Shown here one piece after another: positions 25,773 through 37,325 of a stretch of 62,864 bases of DNA; positions within the stretch are counted from its first letter, which is position 1, and each line of letters begins with the position of its first letter. The notes under the pieces were generated by a model. The model saw nothing but the letters and a program-made list of their open reading frames with translations. It was not told the origin of the DNA and did not search any database. The stretch spans positions 1 through 62,864 of the forward strand of contig JAJZQG010000013.1 in assembly GCA_021847645.1 (NCBI GenBank). The letters are read 5' to 3'. A program made the translations under genes and the position numbers. The DNA comes from Myxococcales bacterium. Lineage in GTDB: Bacteria > Myxococcota_A > Polyangia > Polyangiales > Polyangiaceae.

Positions 25773-26881
25773 CGGGCGCACTCCACCAACGCGCTTGCGA
25801 GACGCGCAACATCTTGCGACTTCATCGACGCGCTCACCGTCACACGGAGTCTCGCCGAGCCCTCGGCGACGGTCGGAGGCCGTATGCCGCGCACGTTCAC
25901 CCCACGGGCCGCGAGCCGCCGTTCCCACTCCAAACACGTGGCGCTCTGCCCCGCCAGCACCGCGATGATCGGCCCACAGGACCCCGCAACCACCGCCAGC
26001 CCCGCCTCCCTGAGCCGGCCTCGAACGAGCGCTGCGTAGTCCCAAACCCTGCGCCGCCCGACCTCGTCTGCTCGCGCCCGACGAACATTCTGCAACACCA
26101 CGCTCCCCAACATCGGACTCAACCCCGTCGAGTACACGAAGCTGCGCGCCCGATTCCAAAGCCACTGTCGCACCAGAGCCTCCCCGGCCACAAACGCTCC
26201 CTGCACACCCACGGCCTTCCCGAATGTCCCCACCAGCACGTCCGCCCCCACACCCTCCCGTCTGCAGATCCCTCCGCCGCCCTGGCCAAAAACCCCCAAC
26301 GCGTGTGCCTCGTCCACGATGAGCCCCGCCCCCGCCCGATCGCACACGTCACGAAGACCCGCCACGTCCGACACCGTGCCATCCATGCTGTAGTAGCTCT
26401 CCACCACCACCCACCGCCGCCGGAAACTCCCCTCCCGCAGCGCGCGCGCAACCTCCCCCACGTCCCGGTGCGCCGTCACCCGAACCGCCGCCCGGGACAG
26501 CCGGCAGCCGTCGATCAGGCTCGCATGGTTCCTCTCGTCGGACACCACCAGATCCCCAGCTTCTGCGATCGCCGACATCACACCGACGTTCGCCGCGTAA
26601 CCACTGGTGAACGTCAGCGCCCTCTCTTGCCCGACCCACGACGCCACTTCGTCCTCCAGGTCGCACACCACGGCCGAGTCGCCCGTTATCAGACGCGACC
26701 CGCGCGCCCCCGTCTGCCGAGCCGGGCCCGCCACGTACGACTGCAGCCCGTAGCCGAGGTAGTCGTTCGAGCACGCGTCCAGCATGCCTTCCGACACCGA
26801 CGCCGGTCGCCACGTTCGAAGGAGCCCCGCCCGGGCCAACAGCTCGACTTCCCCCGCCAGGTACGCCAGCGCGGGCCGCAT
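25769..26881 (-). CDS. bioF: 8-amino-7-oxononanoate synthase
   Basis: The product has 370 residues of the alpha-oxoamine synthase family: CSNDYLGYG, GSRLITG, NHASLIDGCRLS, VDEAHALGVFG and the PLP-Lys motif TFGKAVGVQGAF. The neighbouring bioD makes bioF a better choice than kbl or a sphingolipid synthase. BioF condenses pimeloyl-thioester with alanine to start the ring half of biotin synthesis. zapA precedes it by one base on the same strand. Confidence 0.9.
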   Translation of the reverse strand: MRPALAYLAGEVELLARAGLLRTWRPASVSEGMLDACSNDYLGYGLQSYVAGPARQTGARGSRLITGDSAVVCDLEDEVASWVGQERALTFTSGYAANVGVMSAIAEAGDLVVSDERNHASLIDGCRLSRAAVRVTAHRDVGEVARALREGSFRRRWVVVESYYSMDGTVSDVAGLRDVCDRAGAGLIVDEAHALGVFGQGGGGICRREGVGADVLVGTFGKAVGVQGAFVAGEALVRQWLWNRARSFVYSTGLSPMLGSVVLQNVRRARADEVGRRRVWDYAALVRGRLREAGLAVVAGSCGPIIAVLAGQSATCLEWERRLAARGVNVRGIRPPTVAEGSARLRVTVSASMKSQDVARLASALVECAR

Positions 26882-26882
26882 G

Positions 26883-27215
26883 TCACCGCTCCGGGTCGGC
26901 GCCGCTCCGGGGCCGGCCCGACGGCAACTGGGCCAAGGCGGTGTCGATCTCCTCGAGCAGGCGAGCCATCTGCGCCCTCAGCTGCGCCCGAAATGCGTCT
27001 GCCCCCAGCCGCTCCCTCTCCGCGTCATGCGCCAACGAAATTGCGGTAAGCACCAACGCGTCCCCGCTGACCGGCCGTCCCCGGAACAGCTCCTGAGTCC
27101 TGACGTCCACGACGCTCGCCAGCCGCCGCACCTCCTCCTCGGACGCGGTGGTTGCGACCCGGTAGCTTCTGCCCGCCACCTGCAGGGTCAACGTGCGCTT
27201 CGATTCACTGCTCAT
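26883..27215 (-). CDS. zapA: ZapA-like cell-division protein
   Basis: The product has 110 residues with the ZapA layout: an N-terminal beta hairpin (RTLTLQVAGRSYRVATTASEE, shown only to its end) containing the I/V-x-G-x-x-Y-x-V pattern, a helix starting EEVRRLASVVDVRT, the conserved DALVLTAISLAHD, and a long C-terminal coiled coil. ZapA binds FtsZ and bundles its filaments at mid-cell. The context (biotin genes downstream by one base) is not informative. Confidence is limited by the shortness of the family's signatures. Confidence 0.78.
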   Translation of the reverse strand: MSSESKRTLTLQVAGRSYRVATTASEEEVRRLASVVDVRTQELFRGRPVSGDALVLTAISLAHDAERERLGADAFRAQLRAQMARLLEEIDTALAQLPSGRPRSGADPER

Positions 27216-27236
27216 GCGAAAGTCCCACGCCGCGCG

Positions 27237-27800
27237 TCAATCGCTCGGGCCACGAACCCAACCATAGACAAGAAGGAACGGAAGCATCAACACCTCACCG
27301 TCGAGGTGGGCCGCAATGATGAGGCTTCGCTCCTTGCTGTCTCCCAGGCCCTGCCGCAGCTGTAACTGTAGCCCCCCGGCCATCACGTACCACGAGTCCG
27401 GGTTGTAGCTGCGGCTGCCCCAGAACAGTTTGGCCGCCGCACCGGGCTCCCATCCGAACGCGCCCGTGTGCCTCCCGTATCCCCCGCCCGACAGCACGAG
27501 AGGCAGGTACGGGTGAACCGGAACAAGCACGCTGACGCCGCCGCCCGCCTGGACGTCATCAAAGGCCGTCATCGCTTCCGCGTAAGGCCCAACGCCCGCA
27601 CCCGCGTTGCGCTGTCGGCCGAACAACATGTCGCCGCGCAGCCCGAGGTGCATGCGCGTCTCCGTCCACCACTGCGGACGCTGCGCCACCCCGGCAGCTC
27701 CGATCGTCAGCCCGACGTTCCCTTGCGGGTCGGCTGCCGCGGGACTCGTCACAAGCGCCGCCGCCACAACGCTCAAGGTGCTGGTCGCCAACAATCGCAT
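27237..27800 (-). CDS. Exported beta-rich protein, probable outer-membrane protein
   Basis: I start at ATG 27800, because the protein then begins with a proper signal peptide (MRLLATSTLSVVAAALVTSP..., cleavage after SPAAA). The product has 187 residues. The mature part alternates short hydrophobic strands with Gly-rich turns and ends YGWVRGPSD; strands such as GVSVLVPVHPYLPLVLSGGGYG suggest a small outer-membrane beta barrel. I recognise no family. It is followed on the minus strand by zapA after 21 bases. Confidence 0.6.
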   Translation of the reverse strand: MRLLATSTLSVVAAALVTSPAAADPQGNVGLTIGAAGVAQRPQWWTETRMHLGLRGDMLFGRQRNAGAGVGPYAEAMTAFDDVQAGGGVSVLVPVHPYLPLVLSGGGYGRHTGAFGWEPGAAAKLFWGSRSYNPDSWYVMAGGLQLQLRQGLGDSKERSLIIAAHLDGEVLMLPFLLVYGWVRGPSD

Positions 27801-27896
27801 GGCGGCATGGTAGCCGCTCCTCGCCCCCGGGTCCATCGCTCAGGCGGGCTGGCTCCCAAGCGCGCTTGGTGTCGTTTCACGTGAAACGTTGCCGCG

Positions 27897-28673
27897 TCAC
27901 GGCTGGCAAATACCGGTCGGGAACCCGGAGTTGGTGCAGGTTCGACAATCTACCGCTGAGTCCTGACCAAGATAGCACGGCTCCGAAACGCTCGTGCCCG
28001 TCGTGGACCCCGTCGCCATGCAGTTCGGCAAAGGCAAGGTCGAATCCGCCGCATCCGGAGGGAACGACACCAAACACCCATAGCAGACGCTGATCGGAAA
28101 CCGGAACTCGCCGCTCGTCTCCTTCTGACCCCCGAGCGTCGTCCCGAACACCTTCACGACCGAAACGACCCGCATGATCGTCGTGCTCCGCTGACCCGGC
28201 GCGGCAACCAGCGACGGCGAGCTGCGCAGCGCGTCGCCCGTCGCACTATCAATCAGCACGCTGGACACCACACCCCACCCCGGCGTGGTTCCGCTCGCCG
28301 GATCCACGAAGCCCGAGGTCGGCACCGTGTACTCCTTCAGAACGGACCCGTCGGTCGTCTCGATCCGAACCTCGCTCCCCTCAATGCGCAGCCGCGACGT
28401 CTCCGTCCGAATCTGCTGGCTCGACCCCCGCTCCACCAGTTGGCTTCCAACCAGCAGCCCCGCCGTGTACTCGCTGCGGAAAGCAAGGTCCAGCGTCCCT
28501 TCCGTGTACGCCATCGAACTCGGATCCGCGCCATACGTACACGTCCCCGTCGTCGGCTGCAGCACCTGACGAATGAACACGCTGGACTCGTTGTCCGCAC
28601 ACGCCGACACCAGCAACCCCAGCACTCCCGACATCAGCGCGGCACCCACGATTCGCTTGGTCCAGCTCTTCAT
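27897..28673 (-). CDS. Putative lipoprotein with Cys-rich C-terminus
   Basis: The start ATG 28673 is preceded by GGAGAA at good spacing. The product has 258 residues: signal ending LLVSAC (Cys25), a beta-rich body, and a C-terminal segment from about residue 195 with seven Cys (CYGC, NC, EPC, DCRTC, ICQP). The same combination of a lipoprotein signal and a late Cys-rich segment is found in many uncharacterised myxobacterial lipoproteins; I assign no function. The Cys probably form disulfides or a metal site after export. Confidence 0.65.
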   Translation of the reverse strand: MKSWTKRIVGAALMSGVLGLLVSACADNESSVFIRQVLQPTTGTCTYGADPSSMAYTEGTLDLAFRSEYTAGLLVGSQLVERGSSQQIRTETSRLRIEGSEVRIETTDGSVLKEYTVPTSGFVDPASGTTPGWGVVSSVLIDSATGDALRSSPSLVAAPGQRSTTIMRVVSVVKVFGTTLGGQKETSGEFRFPISVCYGCLVSFPPDAADSTLPLPNCMATGSTTGTSVSEPCYLGQDSAVDCRTCTNSGFPTGICQP

Positions 28674-28809
28674 CGTCGTTCTCCAGCGCGCGGACAAGAC
28701 CCCGCACGGCTGACCGCAATCCTACCGCCCCCTCCCCCCAGACGCCAAACTTTGCGCACAACCCCCTCTTGCCCCTCCCAGCCTCTGCCCGTACAACCCC
28801 CACCAGACC

Positions 28810-29619
28810 ATGAACTTGCATTTCACCAAGATGCACGGCCTCGGCAACGACTTCATCGTCGTCCACTGGCCCTCGCCCGACCCCCTGCCCCCTGAGATCA
28901 CCACCCGCCTGTGCGATCGGCACACCGGCATCGGCGCCGACGGCATCCTATTGCTCGTACCCACCCAACGGGCCGACATCCAGATGATCGTCCTGAACGC
29001 CGACGGCTCCCGCCCCGAGATGTGCGGCAACGGCCTGCGTTGCGCAGCTTTCCACACCGCCTCCTCAACCCACCCGCACTCCGCCTCCGTGCCCATCACC
29101 GTCCTGACCGACGTCGGCCTCCGCGCCTGCCTCGTCGAACCCGTCACCCCGGATCTGGCACTCGTCTCGGCTGACATGGGCACCTACTCCGAGCCCGCGC
29201 CCCTGCGCCTGCACGCTGCCGACACGCAACTCGACCTGCTCGTCGTGTCGATGGGCAACCCCCATGCAGTCCTCTTCACACCTGACGCTGACACAACCTT
29301 TGATGCCCTCGCGCCCCATGTCGCCAGGCACCCTCACTTCGAAACGGGCGTCAACGCCACTTTCGCCCGGCTCCTCGAACCCAACCACCTGCAACTGCAC
29401 GTCTGGGAGCGCGGCGTCGGCCCCACGCTCGCGTGCGGAACAGCCGCCTGCGCCACCGCAGCAGCCGCCCTCTCTCGCGGCCTGGTCGATCCGACTCGCC
29501 CCATCACCGCACGCCTACCCGGCGGCGAACTGACCATCGAGATTCAACCCGACAGTCGCACGCTGCGCTTGCGCGGACCCGCCACCCGGGTCTTCGAGGG
29601 CGACGTGTCCATCCCCTGA
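28810..29619 (+). CDS. dapF: Diaminopimelate epimerase
   Basis: The product has 269 residues. Both catalytic cysteines are present: EMCGNGLRC (first) and LACGTAACA (second; the usual text is ACGTGACA, so a Gly-to-Ala change follows the Thr). KMHGLGNDF at the N-terminus is the family signature. DapF converts LL- to meso-diaminopimelate, the last common step of lysine and peptidoglycan precursor synthesis. The gene is extremely C-rich on its coding strand compared with plus-strand genes further right. Confidence 0.94.
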   Translation: MNLHFTKMHGLGNDFIVVHWPSPDPLPPEITTRLCDRHTGIGADGILLLVPTQRADIQMIVLNADGSRPEMCGNGLRCAAFHTASSTHPHSASVPITVLTDVGLRACLVEPVTPDLALVSADMGTYSEPAPLRLHAADTQLDLLVVSMGNPHAVLFTPDADTTFDALAPHVARHPHFETGVNATFARLLEPNHLQLHVWERGVGPTLACGTAACATAAAALSRGLVDPTRPITARLPGGELTIEIQPDSRTLRLRGPATRVFEGDVSIP

Positions 29620-29648
29620 CCCTTCACTACCCCAAAAGATTTGCTCGC

Positions 29649-29664
29649 CGGGGGCTATCCCCCG
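29649..29664. terminator. Hairpin between convergent dapF and mglA
   Basis: CGGGGG (29649-29654) and CCCCCG (29659-29664) form a perfect 6-bp stem with a CTAT loop, midway between the convergent stops of dapF and mglA. No T-run follows on the plus strand; on the minus strand ATCTTTT follows after about 8 bases, so it could serve mglA better than dapF. Tentative. Confidence 0.35.
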
Positions 29665-29719
29665 CACACCAAATCCACCCCCCACCCCTCCACCCGCACC
29701 AGCAGCCCCACGCCCCCCG

Positions 29720-30307
29720 TCAGCCGCCCTTCTTCAGCTCCGTCAGGACCAGCTTCGCAACAGCCTTGAGCGTCTCGAACACCCCGACCCCGGTTCGCGC
29801 GCACGCTTCAAAATCCGGCACCGCCGTCGGGTTGAGCAGTTCGCGCAACTCCTGAACGTCTGCGATCGAAGGCAAGTCCCGCTTGTTGTACTGTACCACG
29901 TACGGGATCCGGTCCAGCGAATAGCCTTGCTCCGTCAGGTTCGTCCGCAGGTTGTCGATAGACTCCAGATTCGCTTCCATGCGCATGATCTGCGAGTCCG
30001 CCACGAACACCACGCCATCGACTCCCTTGAGAATCAGCTTGCGGCTCGCGTCGTAAAACACCTGCCCCGGCACGGTGTACAGGTGGAAGCGGGTCTTAAA
30101 CCCCCGGATCTCCCCGAGAGACAGCGGCAGGAAATCGAAGAACAGCGTTCGCTCGGTCTCCGTCGCGAGCGAGATCATCTTTCCCTTCGCGTCGGGATTC
30201 GTCCGGTCGTAGATGTACTGTAGATTGGTCGTCTTCCCGCACAGACCAGGGCCGTAATAGACGATCTTGCAGTTGATCTCGCGCGCCATGTAGTTGATGA
30301 AGCTCAT
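29720..30307 (-). CDS. mglA: Gliding-motility/polarity GTPase MglA
   Basis: The product has 195 residues and the particular P-loop of MglA proteins, [16 protein letters not shown] (residues 18-33). The switch region carries [20 protein letters not shown], and NKRDLPS gives the guanine-specificity loop. MglA is the Ras-like switch that sets the leading pole and drives gliding and type-IV-pilus motility in myxobacteria. It follows mglB by 12 bases, the usual mglBA arrangement. Confidence 0.95.
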   Translation of the reverse strand: MSFINYMAREINCKIVYYGPGLCGKTTNLQYIYDRTNPDAKGKMISLATETERTLFFDFLPLSLGEIRGFKTRFHLYTVPGQVFYDASRKLILKGVDGVVFVADSQIMRMEANLESIDNLRTNLTEQGYSLDRIPYVVQYNKRDLPSIADVQELRELLNPTAVPDFEACARTGVGVFETLKAVAKLVLTELKKGG

Positions 30308-30319
30308 CGCGCGCGCCTC

Positions 30320-30802
30320 TCAGTCGTTGAACAGGTTGTCGATGTCCTCGTCCGTGATCTCCGCGAAGGGCGACTCGCCGCCCGGCTCCTGAACCTTGCG
30401 CACCAACGCCTCGAAGATGCTGTTCAGCTCGTCACTGGCCTTCTTCACGCGCAGCCGCACCAGCCCCAGACTCGAGCGGGCATCGAAGATCACCACCAGA
30501 ATCACCCGGTTGCCCACCAGCTGGATGTGGATGTTCGCCTTCTCGCCTTCATGGAACTGCGTCGCGAACTCATTTTCCTTGAGCAGCTTCGCCATCCCTC
30601 CAGTCGCCGCGATGTTGCCCGCCGTCAGCGACGCCAACGACGTCGTGTCCAGATTCTCGACGTCGCCGCTCGCCGCGATGAGCTGCCCGTTCTTGTCGAC
30701 GATGAAGACGACTTTCGCATTCGCGTCTCGAACGAGGCGGTCCACCACCGTCTGAATCTGATTGAACTCTTCCTCGTACATCACCATCTGGGGGTTGACC
30801 AT
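30320..30802 (-). CDS. mglB: MglB, Roadblock-type GTPase-activating protein for MglA
   Basis: The product has 160 residues. GGAGG lies six bases before ATG 30802. The Roadblock core is clear: VDRLVRDANAKVVFIVDKNGQ then LIAASGDVENLDTTSLASL, followed by the GGMAKLL helix and HIQLVGNRVILVVIF. MglB dimers stimulate GTP hydrolysis by MglA at the lagging pole. The upstream 295 bases (30803-31097) up to the dnaK stop must hold its promoter or a shared transcript end; I find no strong promoter there. Confidence 0.94.
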   Translation of the reverse strand: MVNPQMVMYEEEFNQIQTVVDRLVRDANAKVVFIVDKNGQLIAASGDVENLDTTSLASLTAGNIAATGGMAKLLKENEFATQFHEGEKANIHIQLVGNRVILVVIFDARSSLGLVRLRVKKASDELNSIFEALVRKVQEPGGESPFAEITDEDIDNLFND

Positions 30803-31097
30803 ACGTGCCTCCGCAGCAGCACCGTCCCAATCGAACGCGACCTGTTACGACTTCATGATCCGACGACCCGACCCGGTCGCACCGCTGTCCCAACGACGGA
30901 ACCGCGGTGGACCCGAACGTGACGGCGGGCCCTTCCTTCTATCCGAAGCGAGCCGCTCTCAGCAAGCCGCTCCGACATCCTTCCGCAACCCGGAGCATTT
31001 CGGACCCCCCACCGGCTCCCCACGGCACCGGACCCGCCACCGCAAGCTTCCCGAGGGTTCCCATCGCCAGCGGCAACGCGCGCCGAGCGCCCCGCGC
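30803..31097. other. Intergenic region between dnaK and mglB
   Basis: No gene is supported in these 295 bases. It is downstream of dnaK and upstream of mglB, both on the minus strand. I see no DnaA-box cluster, tRNA or strong hairpin with a T-run, and no convincing -35/-10 pair in the minus direction. Confidence 0.6.
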
Positions 31098-32927
31098 TCA
31101 TTGCTGGCCTCCGTACATCGACTCGGCGATCCGGAACGCCGCAGCCTCCAAATCCTGGTACGCCTGCCTCAGGTCCGACAGCTCGCCACCCTTGTCGAGC
31201 AGCTCTCGAAGCCTCCGAGCATCGCTTCGTACCGCCTCCACCACGCCGGCATCCAGCAGGTCCGCATAGCCTTCGAGCGCCTGCTCGGTCGTGTACAGCA
31301 GCGTTTCGGCCTGGTTTCGCACCTCGGCCAGATCGCGACGCAAAGCGTCCGTGTCCCGGAACTTCTCTGCCTCGTCCACGATGTGGTCGATCTGATCCCG
31401 GCTCAAACCACTGGTCGGCGTGACCCGCATCGCCTGAATGCGCCCCGTGCCCAGATCCTTCGCCTCCACGTGCAGGATGCCGTTCGAGTCCACCCGGAAG
31501 GTGACCTGGATCTTCGGCACGCCCCGAGGCGCCGGCGGAATTCCCGTCAGCTCGAAGCGCGCCAGGCTCCGGTTGTCCGCTGCCATCTCGCGCTCTCCTT
31601 GGAGCACGTGGATCGGTACGAAATTCTGGTTGTCGACGCTGGTGGTGAAGACCTCCGACGCCTCCGTCGGGATCGTGCGGTTGCGCTCGATCAGACGGAA
31701 GAACACCCCACCGCCCGTCTCCACGCCGATGGACAAAGGCGTGACGTCCAGCAGCAAGACCTCCTCGACCGTGCCCGCGAGCGCCGCCGCCTGCAGCGCC
31801 GCACCGACCGCCACCACCTCGTCCGGGTTGACGGACCTGCTCGGCTCACGTCCGAAAAAGTCCTTGACCGCCTTCTGCACCGAGGGCATCCGCGTCATTC
31901 CGCCGACGAGCACGACGGTGTCCACGTCGGCTGCGGACATCTTCGCGTCCTGCAACGTGGTCGCGCAGGCAGCGAGCGTGCGCTCCACCAGATCGGCGGT
32001 CAGCAGCTCGAGCTCGGAGCGCTTGATCGCGCGCTGCAGGTGCAGCGGGCCGCCGCTTCCCGTGGCCACGAACGGGATGTTGGCCTCGGTTTCCAACGAG
32101 CTCGACAGCTCGTGCTTCGCCTTCTCCGCGGCCTCCTTGAGGCGTTGCAGAGCCATCCGATCCTTGCGCAGGTCGATCCCATTCTCGTCCTGAAACTCCT
32201 GCGCCAGCAGATCGATCAGCTTCTGGTCGAAGTCCTCTCCTCCCAGATGCGTGTCTCCGCCCGTCGCGCGAACGCTGAACACTCCCGCTTCAATCGTCAG
32301 GATCGAGATGTCGAACGTGCCCCCGCCCAGGTCATACACCGCAATCGTCTCGCGCGCGGACTTGTCCAACCCGTAAGCGAGCGCGGCCGCCGTCGGCTCG
32401 TTGATGATCCGCTTGACGTCGAGCCCCGCAATCCTTCCTGCGTCCTTCGTAGCCTGTCGCTGCGCATCGTCGAAGTACGCGGGCACGGTCACCACCGCCT
32501 CGCCGATCTCTTCGCCCAGGAACGCCTCGGCCACCTCGCGCATCTTCTGCAGCACGAGCGCCGAAACCTCCGGGGGAGACATGTCGCGCTCCCGCACGCG
32601 AACCCACGCGTCGCCGTTGGGCGCCTCGACGATGCGGTAGGGCGCGAGCTCGATCTGCCGCTGCACTTCCCGATCGCGGAACTTGCGACCCATCAGGCGC
32701 TTGACCGCATACACGGTGTTCTCAGGGTTCGTGAGCGCCTGGCGCTTCGCGACGTGGCCGACGAGGCGCTCGCCGTTGGCCGCAAACGCTACGACCGACG
32801 GAGTGGTACGCGCCCCCTCGCTGTTTGGGATCACTTTCTCTTGTGCAGCTCCCGAGGACGCTGCCGCCTCGACAATCGCCACGCAGGAATTCGTGGTGCC
32901 GAGATCGATGCCAATAACCTTCCCCAT
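31098..32927 (-). CDS. dnaK: Chaperone DnaK (Hsp70)
   Basis: I start at ATG 32927, where [17 protein letters not shown] begins as in all DnaK proteins. The product has 609 residues, somewhat shorter than the usual 635-640 because the C-terminal lid is short and lacks the acidic EEVxD-like tail. ATPase signatures: [20 protein letters not shown] and [14 protein letters not shown]. The substrate-binding domain begins around [17 protein letters not shown]. It follows grpE by 93 bases on the same strand, so they form an operon; dnaJ is not adjacent. No CIRCE element is visible upstream of the operon. Confidence 0.94.
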   Translation of the reverse strand: MGKVIGIDLGTTNSCVAIVEAAASSGAAQEKVIPNSEGARTTPSVVAFAANGERLVGHVAKRQALTNPENTVYAVKRLMGRKFRDREVQRQIELAPYRIVEAPNGDAWVRVRERDMSPPEVSALVLQKMREVAEAFLGEEIGEAVVTVPAYFDDAQRQATKDAGRIAGLDVKRIINEPTAAALAYGLDKSARETIAVYDLGGGTFDISILTIEAGVFSVRATGGDTHLGGEDFDQKLIDLLAQEFQDENGIDLRKDRMALQRLKEAAEKAKHELSSSLETEANIPFVATGSGGPLHLQRAIKRSELELLTADLVERTLAACATTLQDAKMSAADVDTVVLVGGMTRMPSVQKAVKDFFGREPSRSVNPDEVVAVGAALQAAALAGTVEEVLLLDVTPLSIGVETGGGVFFRLIERNRTIPTEASEVFTTSVDNQNFVPIHVLQGEREMAADNRSLARFELTGIPPAPRGVPKIQVTFRVDSNGILHVEAKDLGTGRIQAMRVTPTSGLSRDQIDHIVDEAEKFRDTDALRRDLAEVRNQAETLLYTTEQALEGYADLLDAGVVEAVRSDARRLRELLDKGGELSDLRQAYQDLEAAAFRIAESMYGGQQ

Positions 32928-33020
32928 GCGTCGCAGCAGCATAGCAAGCCGCGGCCCGGAAGTCGCACCCGAATCCGACCTCCCGCGCTCAAAGAGCAGC
33001 GGAACGTTTGTGCGGGATCG

Positions 33021-33728
33021 TCACGAACTCGCGCCCGGATCGGCCGTCTCGCCAGCGCCCGTCTCCGGGGCAGCGGGAGCCGGTGGTGCCTTGGCCACCA
33101 CGACCATGGAGGCGCGCAACAGCCGCTCGCCCCACTGGTAGCCGGGTACCACTTCCGCCAGCACCGTGCCCGGACTCGCGTCCGCGCTCTCCAACTGCTG
33201 GATGGCCTCGTGCACGTTCGGATCGAAGGCCGCGCCCAGCGCGGCGATGCGAACGACGCCGAGCTTGCCCAGCGTGTCGACGAACTGCTTCAGCACGATC
33301 TTGACCCCGGTCGCCACCGCCGCGGCGTCCGTTGCCTGCTCCGCATGGCCGACGGCGCGCTCGAGGTTGTCGAACACGGGCAGCAGCTCTCTCAGGATGT
33401 CTTCCTTGGCACGCCTCGCAGCGTCTTCCGTCTCGCGCCGCGCCCGCTTGCGGAAGTTGTCGAAGTCGGCCGCGATGCGCAGCATCTGCTCACGCACGCG
33501 CCGCGCCTCAGCGCGCGCAACCTCGAGCGCATCTTCGACGTGCGCCTCGGCTTCACCGGCGACCCCGACCGCCTCGGGCTCCTCCGCCGCACCTGCGGCC
33601 GGTTCCCCAGCACCCTCCTTCGCAGCAGCGGCCTGCGCCGGAATCGTTTCGGCCGCGGGCTTGGCCGCCTCCTGCAGCGTTTCGTTCGCCGCAGGCGCGT
33701 TCTCTTGAACAAGCTTCTCTTCGCTCAT
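33021..33728 (-). CDS. grpE: GrpE nucleotide exchange factor
   Basis: I start at ATG 33728 ([10 protein letters not shown]), giving 235 residues. A long Ala/Glu-rich N-terminal extension leads into the GrpE coiled coil ([21 protein letters not shown]) and the beta-wing domain ([21 protein letters not shown]...). The C-terminal tail is Ala/Pro-rich. GrpE releases ADP from DnaK. dnaK follows after 93 bases. The in-frame extension upstream to 33785 begins inside the divergent neighbour's end region and has no family likeness. Confidence 0.93.
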   Translation of the reverse strand: MSEEKLVQENAPAANETLQEAAKPAAETIPAQAAAAKEGAGEPAAGAAEEPEAVGVAGEAEAHVEDALEVARAEARRVREQMLRIAADFDNFRKRARRETEDAARRAKEDILRELLPVFDNLERAVGHAEQATDAAAVATGVKIVLKQFVDTLGKLGVVRIAALGAAFDPNVHEAIQQLESADASPGTVLAEVVPGYQWGERLLRASMVVVAKAPPAPAAPETGAGETADPGASS

Positions 33729-33788
33729 GACGGCGGTGGAATCTAGCCACGAGCAAGCCGCCGCGCAATCGCCGACACCGCCCATTGC

Positions 33789-34934
33789 TCACCTACCCGG
33801 CACGGGCGACGACGCGCACGGCCCATGCCGCACCGCGCCGCGTATCCCACCCGAGAACCGATGCCCGTCCGACGACGGCTCGGGGTTCGCCTCGAACCAC
33901 GAGTCCACCGGGTCGCTCAGCGTCACGAACGCTCCTCGGCCACCAAGCGGCAACACCCGCAAGGATTGGCGCGAAGCCTGCCCGTAGGCTCGCTGCTCCA
34001 CCCAGAAGCATTGCTGACCCCGGAACGCGATGTAAATCTGCGCAGCCCCCTCGCCTACGACTGCCGTCGTCCGGTTCACGGTCGTCCCGTTCAACGCGCG
34101 CGCCTCGAACGTGCGCGTCCCGCGGGGAACCCGAATCTCGCGAACCGCCGACGAGTCCTCGCCTTCGACGCCCACCACCACGCCGAAGGAGCGCCCGTCG
34201 ACGAAGATTTCGAGCGGCGTCGGTGAAACATGCACCACGCGAACGGTGGCGAACCAGGCCTCGGCTGTTGCCCACGGAAGGATCGTGGCGGCGGCGAGGA
34301 GCCCCACCGCTTGCCAGACTCCGACCACGGCCTTGGACCGACCCCGGTACGGCTGGACGCCGGCCTGCGCCGTAAGCACGTCCGCCAGCCGTGACGAACA
34401 GACCTCGAGGCACGCGCCGGCTCGGCCCGCCGACACCCAGACAGCAGGCGGATCGCGGTCCAGCCGCCGTTGCCACCGGGCGCGCGCAAGGACCAACCGC
34501 CACGCCAGCCACGCTAGAGCGGCACCGAGCGTCGAGACGCAAGCCACAACGAACGCGGGCACCCACGGCCACACGAGCATGCACGCGCCCATCAGGAGCA
34601 CGGCGACCGCAGCCTCGGACCCGCCCCGTGCGACGTCTACGAGCACGCTGCGCCGCAGGCGGGCATGACATGCGGCGCAAGCCGGCAGCGAGATCGCCGG
34701 TACGCGGCGCAACAAAGTGGCCGCCGAGCGCACAGGCGAAACGCGGTGGCTAGCAGCCGACCGGCAACAGCAACAGCGCTCCGACGCGAGCGCGAAGTCG
34801 GCCCCTGGCGGGATGACAACACGAAATCGACCGCGCAGCTCGCCGCTCTCGCCTGGCGGTGAGCCGTCGTGCGAGGTCGATGGGGCTGCAGCCGAGGTCT
34901 CATTCTCCGAAGGCAACTGTTGTCCTGACGGCAC
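33789..34934 (-). CDS. Membrane protein with an N-terminal zinc-ribbon-like Cys cluster
   Basis: The start is GTG at 34934-34932. The product has 381 residues. Residues 54-57 are four consecutive Cys and C86-A-A-C89 follows, compatible with a CxxC...CxxC zinc ribbon. Three hydrophobic segments lie at about residues 108-150 (two) and 213-232. The C-terminal 150 residues are beta-rich with the pattern EIFVDGRSFGVVVG and RVPRGTRTFEARALNG, resembling PEGA-like modules (the usual core is x-V-x-x-G-x-H-x-V). No family is certain. It is divergent from the pcrA-type gene by 26 bases and upstream of grpE by 60. Confidence 0.65.
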   Translation of the reverse strand: MPSGQQLPSENETSAAAPSTSHDGSPPGESGELRGRFRVVIPPGADFALASERCCCCRSAASHRVSPVRSAATLLRRVPAISLPACAACHARLRRSVLVDVARGGSEAAVAVLLMGACMLVWPWVPAFVVACVSTLGAALAWLAWRLVLARARWQRRLDRDPPAVWVSAGRAGACLEVCSSRLADVLTAQAGVQPYRGRSKAVVGVWQAVGLLAAATILPWATAEAWFATVRVVHVSPTPLEIFVDGRSFGVVVGVEGEDSSAVREIRVPRGTRTFEARALNGTTVNRTTAVVGEGAAQIYIAFRGQQCFWVEQRAYGQASRQSLRVLPLGGRGAFVTLSDPVDSWFEANPEPSSDGHRFSGGIRGAVRHGPCASSPVPGR

Positions 34935-34960
34935 CGGGAGTTCGTGCTACCGCGAGGGAG

Positions 34961-37252
<2,292 letters not shown>

Positions 37253-37325
37253 GCCAGCGGCGAGCCCGTCCGAGGCAACGGGCGGGCCCCGATGGTCCTC
37301 ACGACAGCCCGGCAAAACAGGTGGC

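Noticed and set aside
30762..33746. Very long plus-strand open frame antisense to dnaK and grpE
   Set aside because: GC-rich third positions keep antisense frames open. It has no family likeness, is full of Arg and His, and runs across two clear minus-strand genes.
33729..33788. CIRCE-type HrcA operator before grpE-dnaK
   Set aside because: No TTAGCACTC-N9-GAGTGCTAA-like dyad is present.
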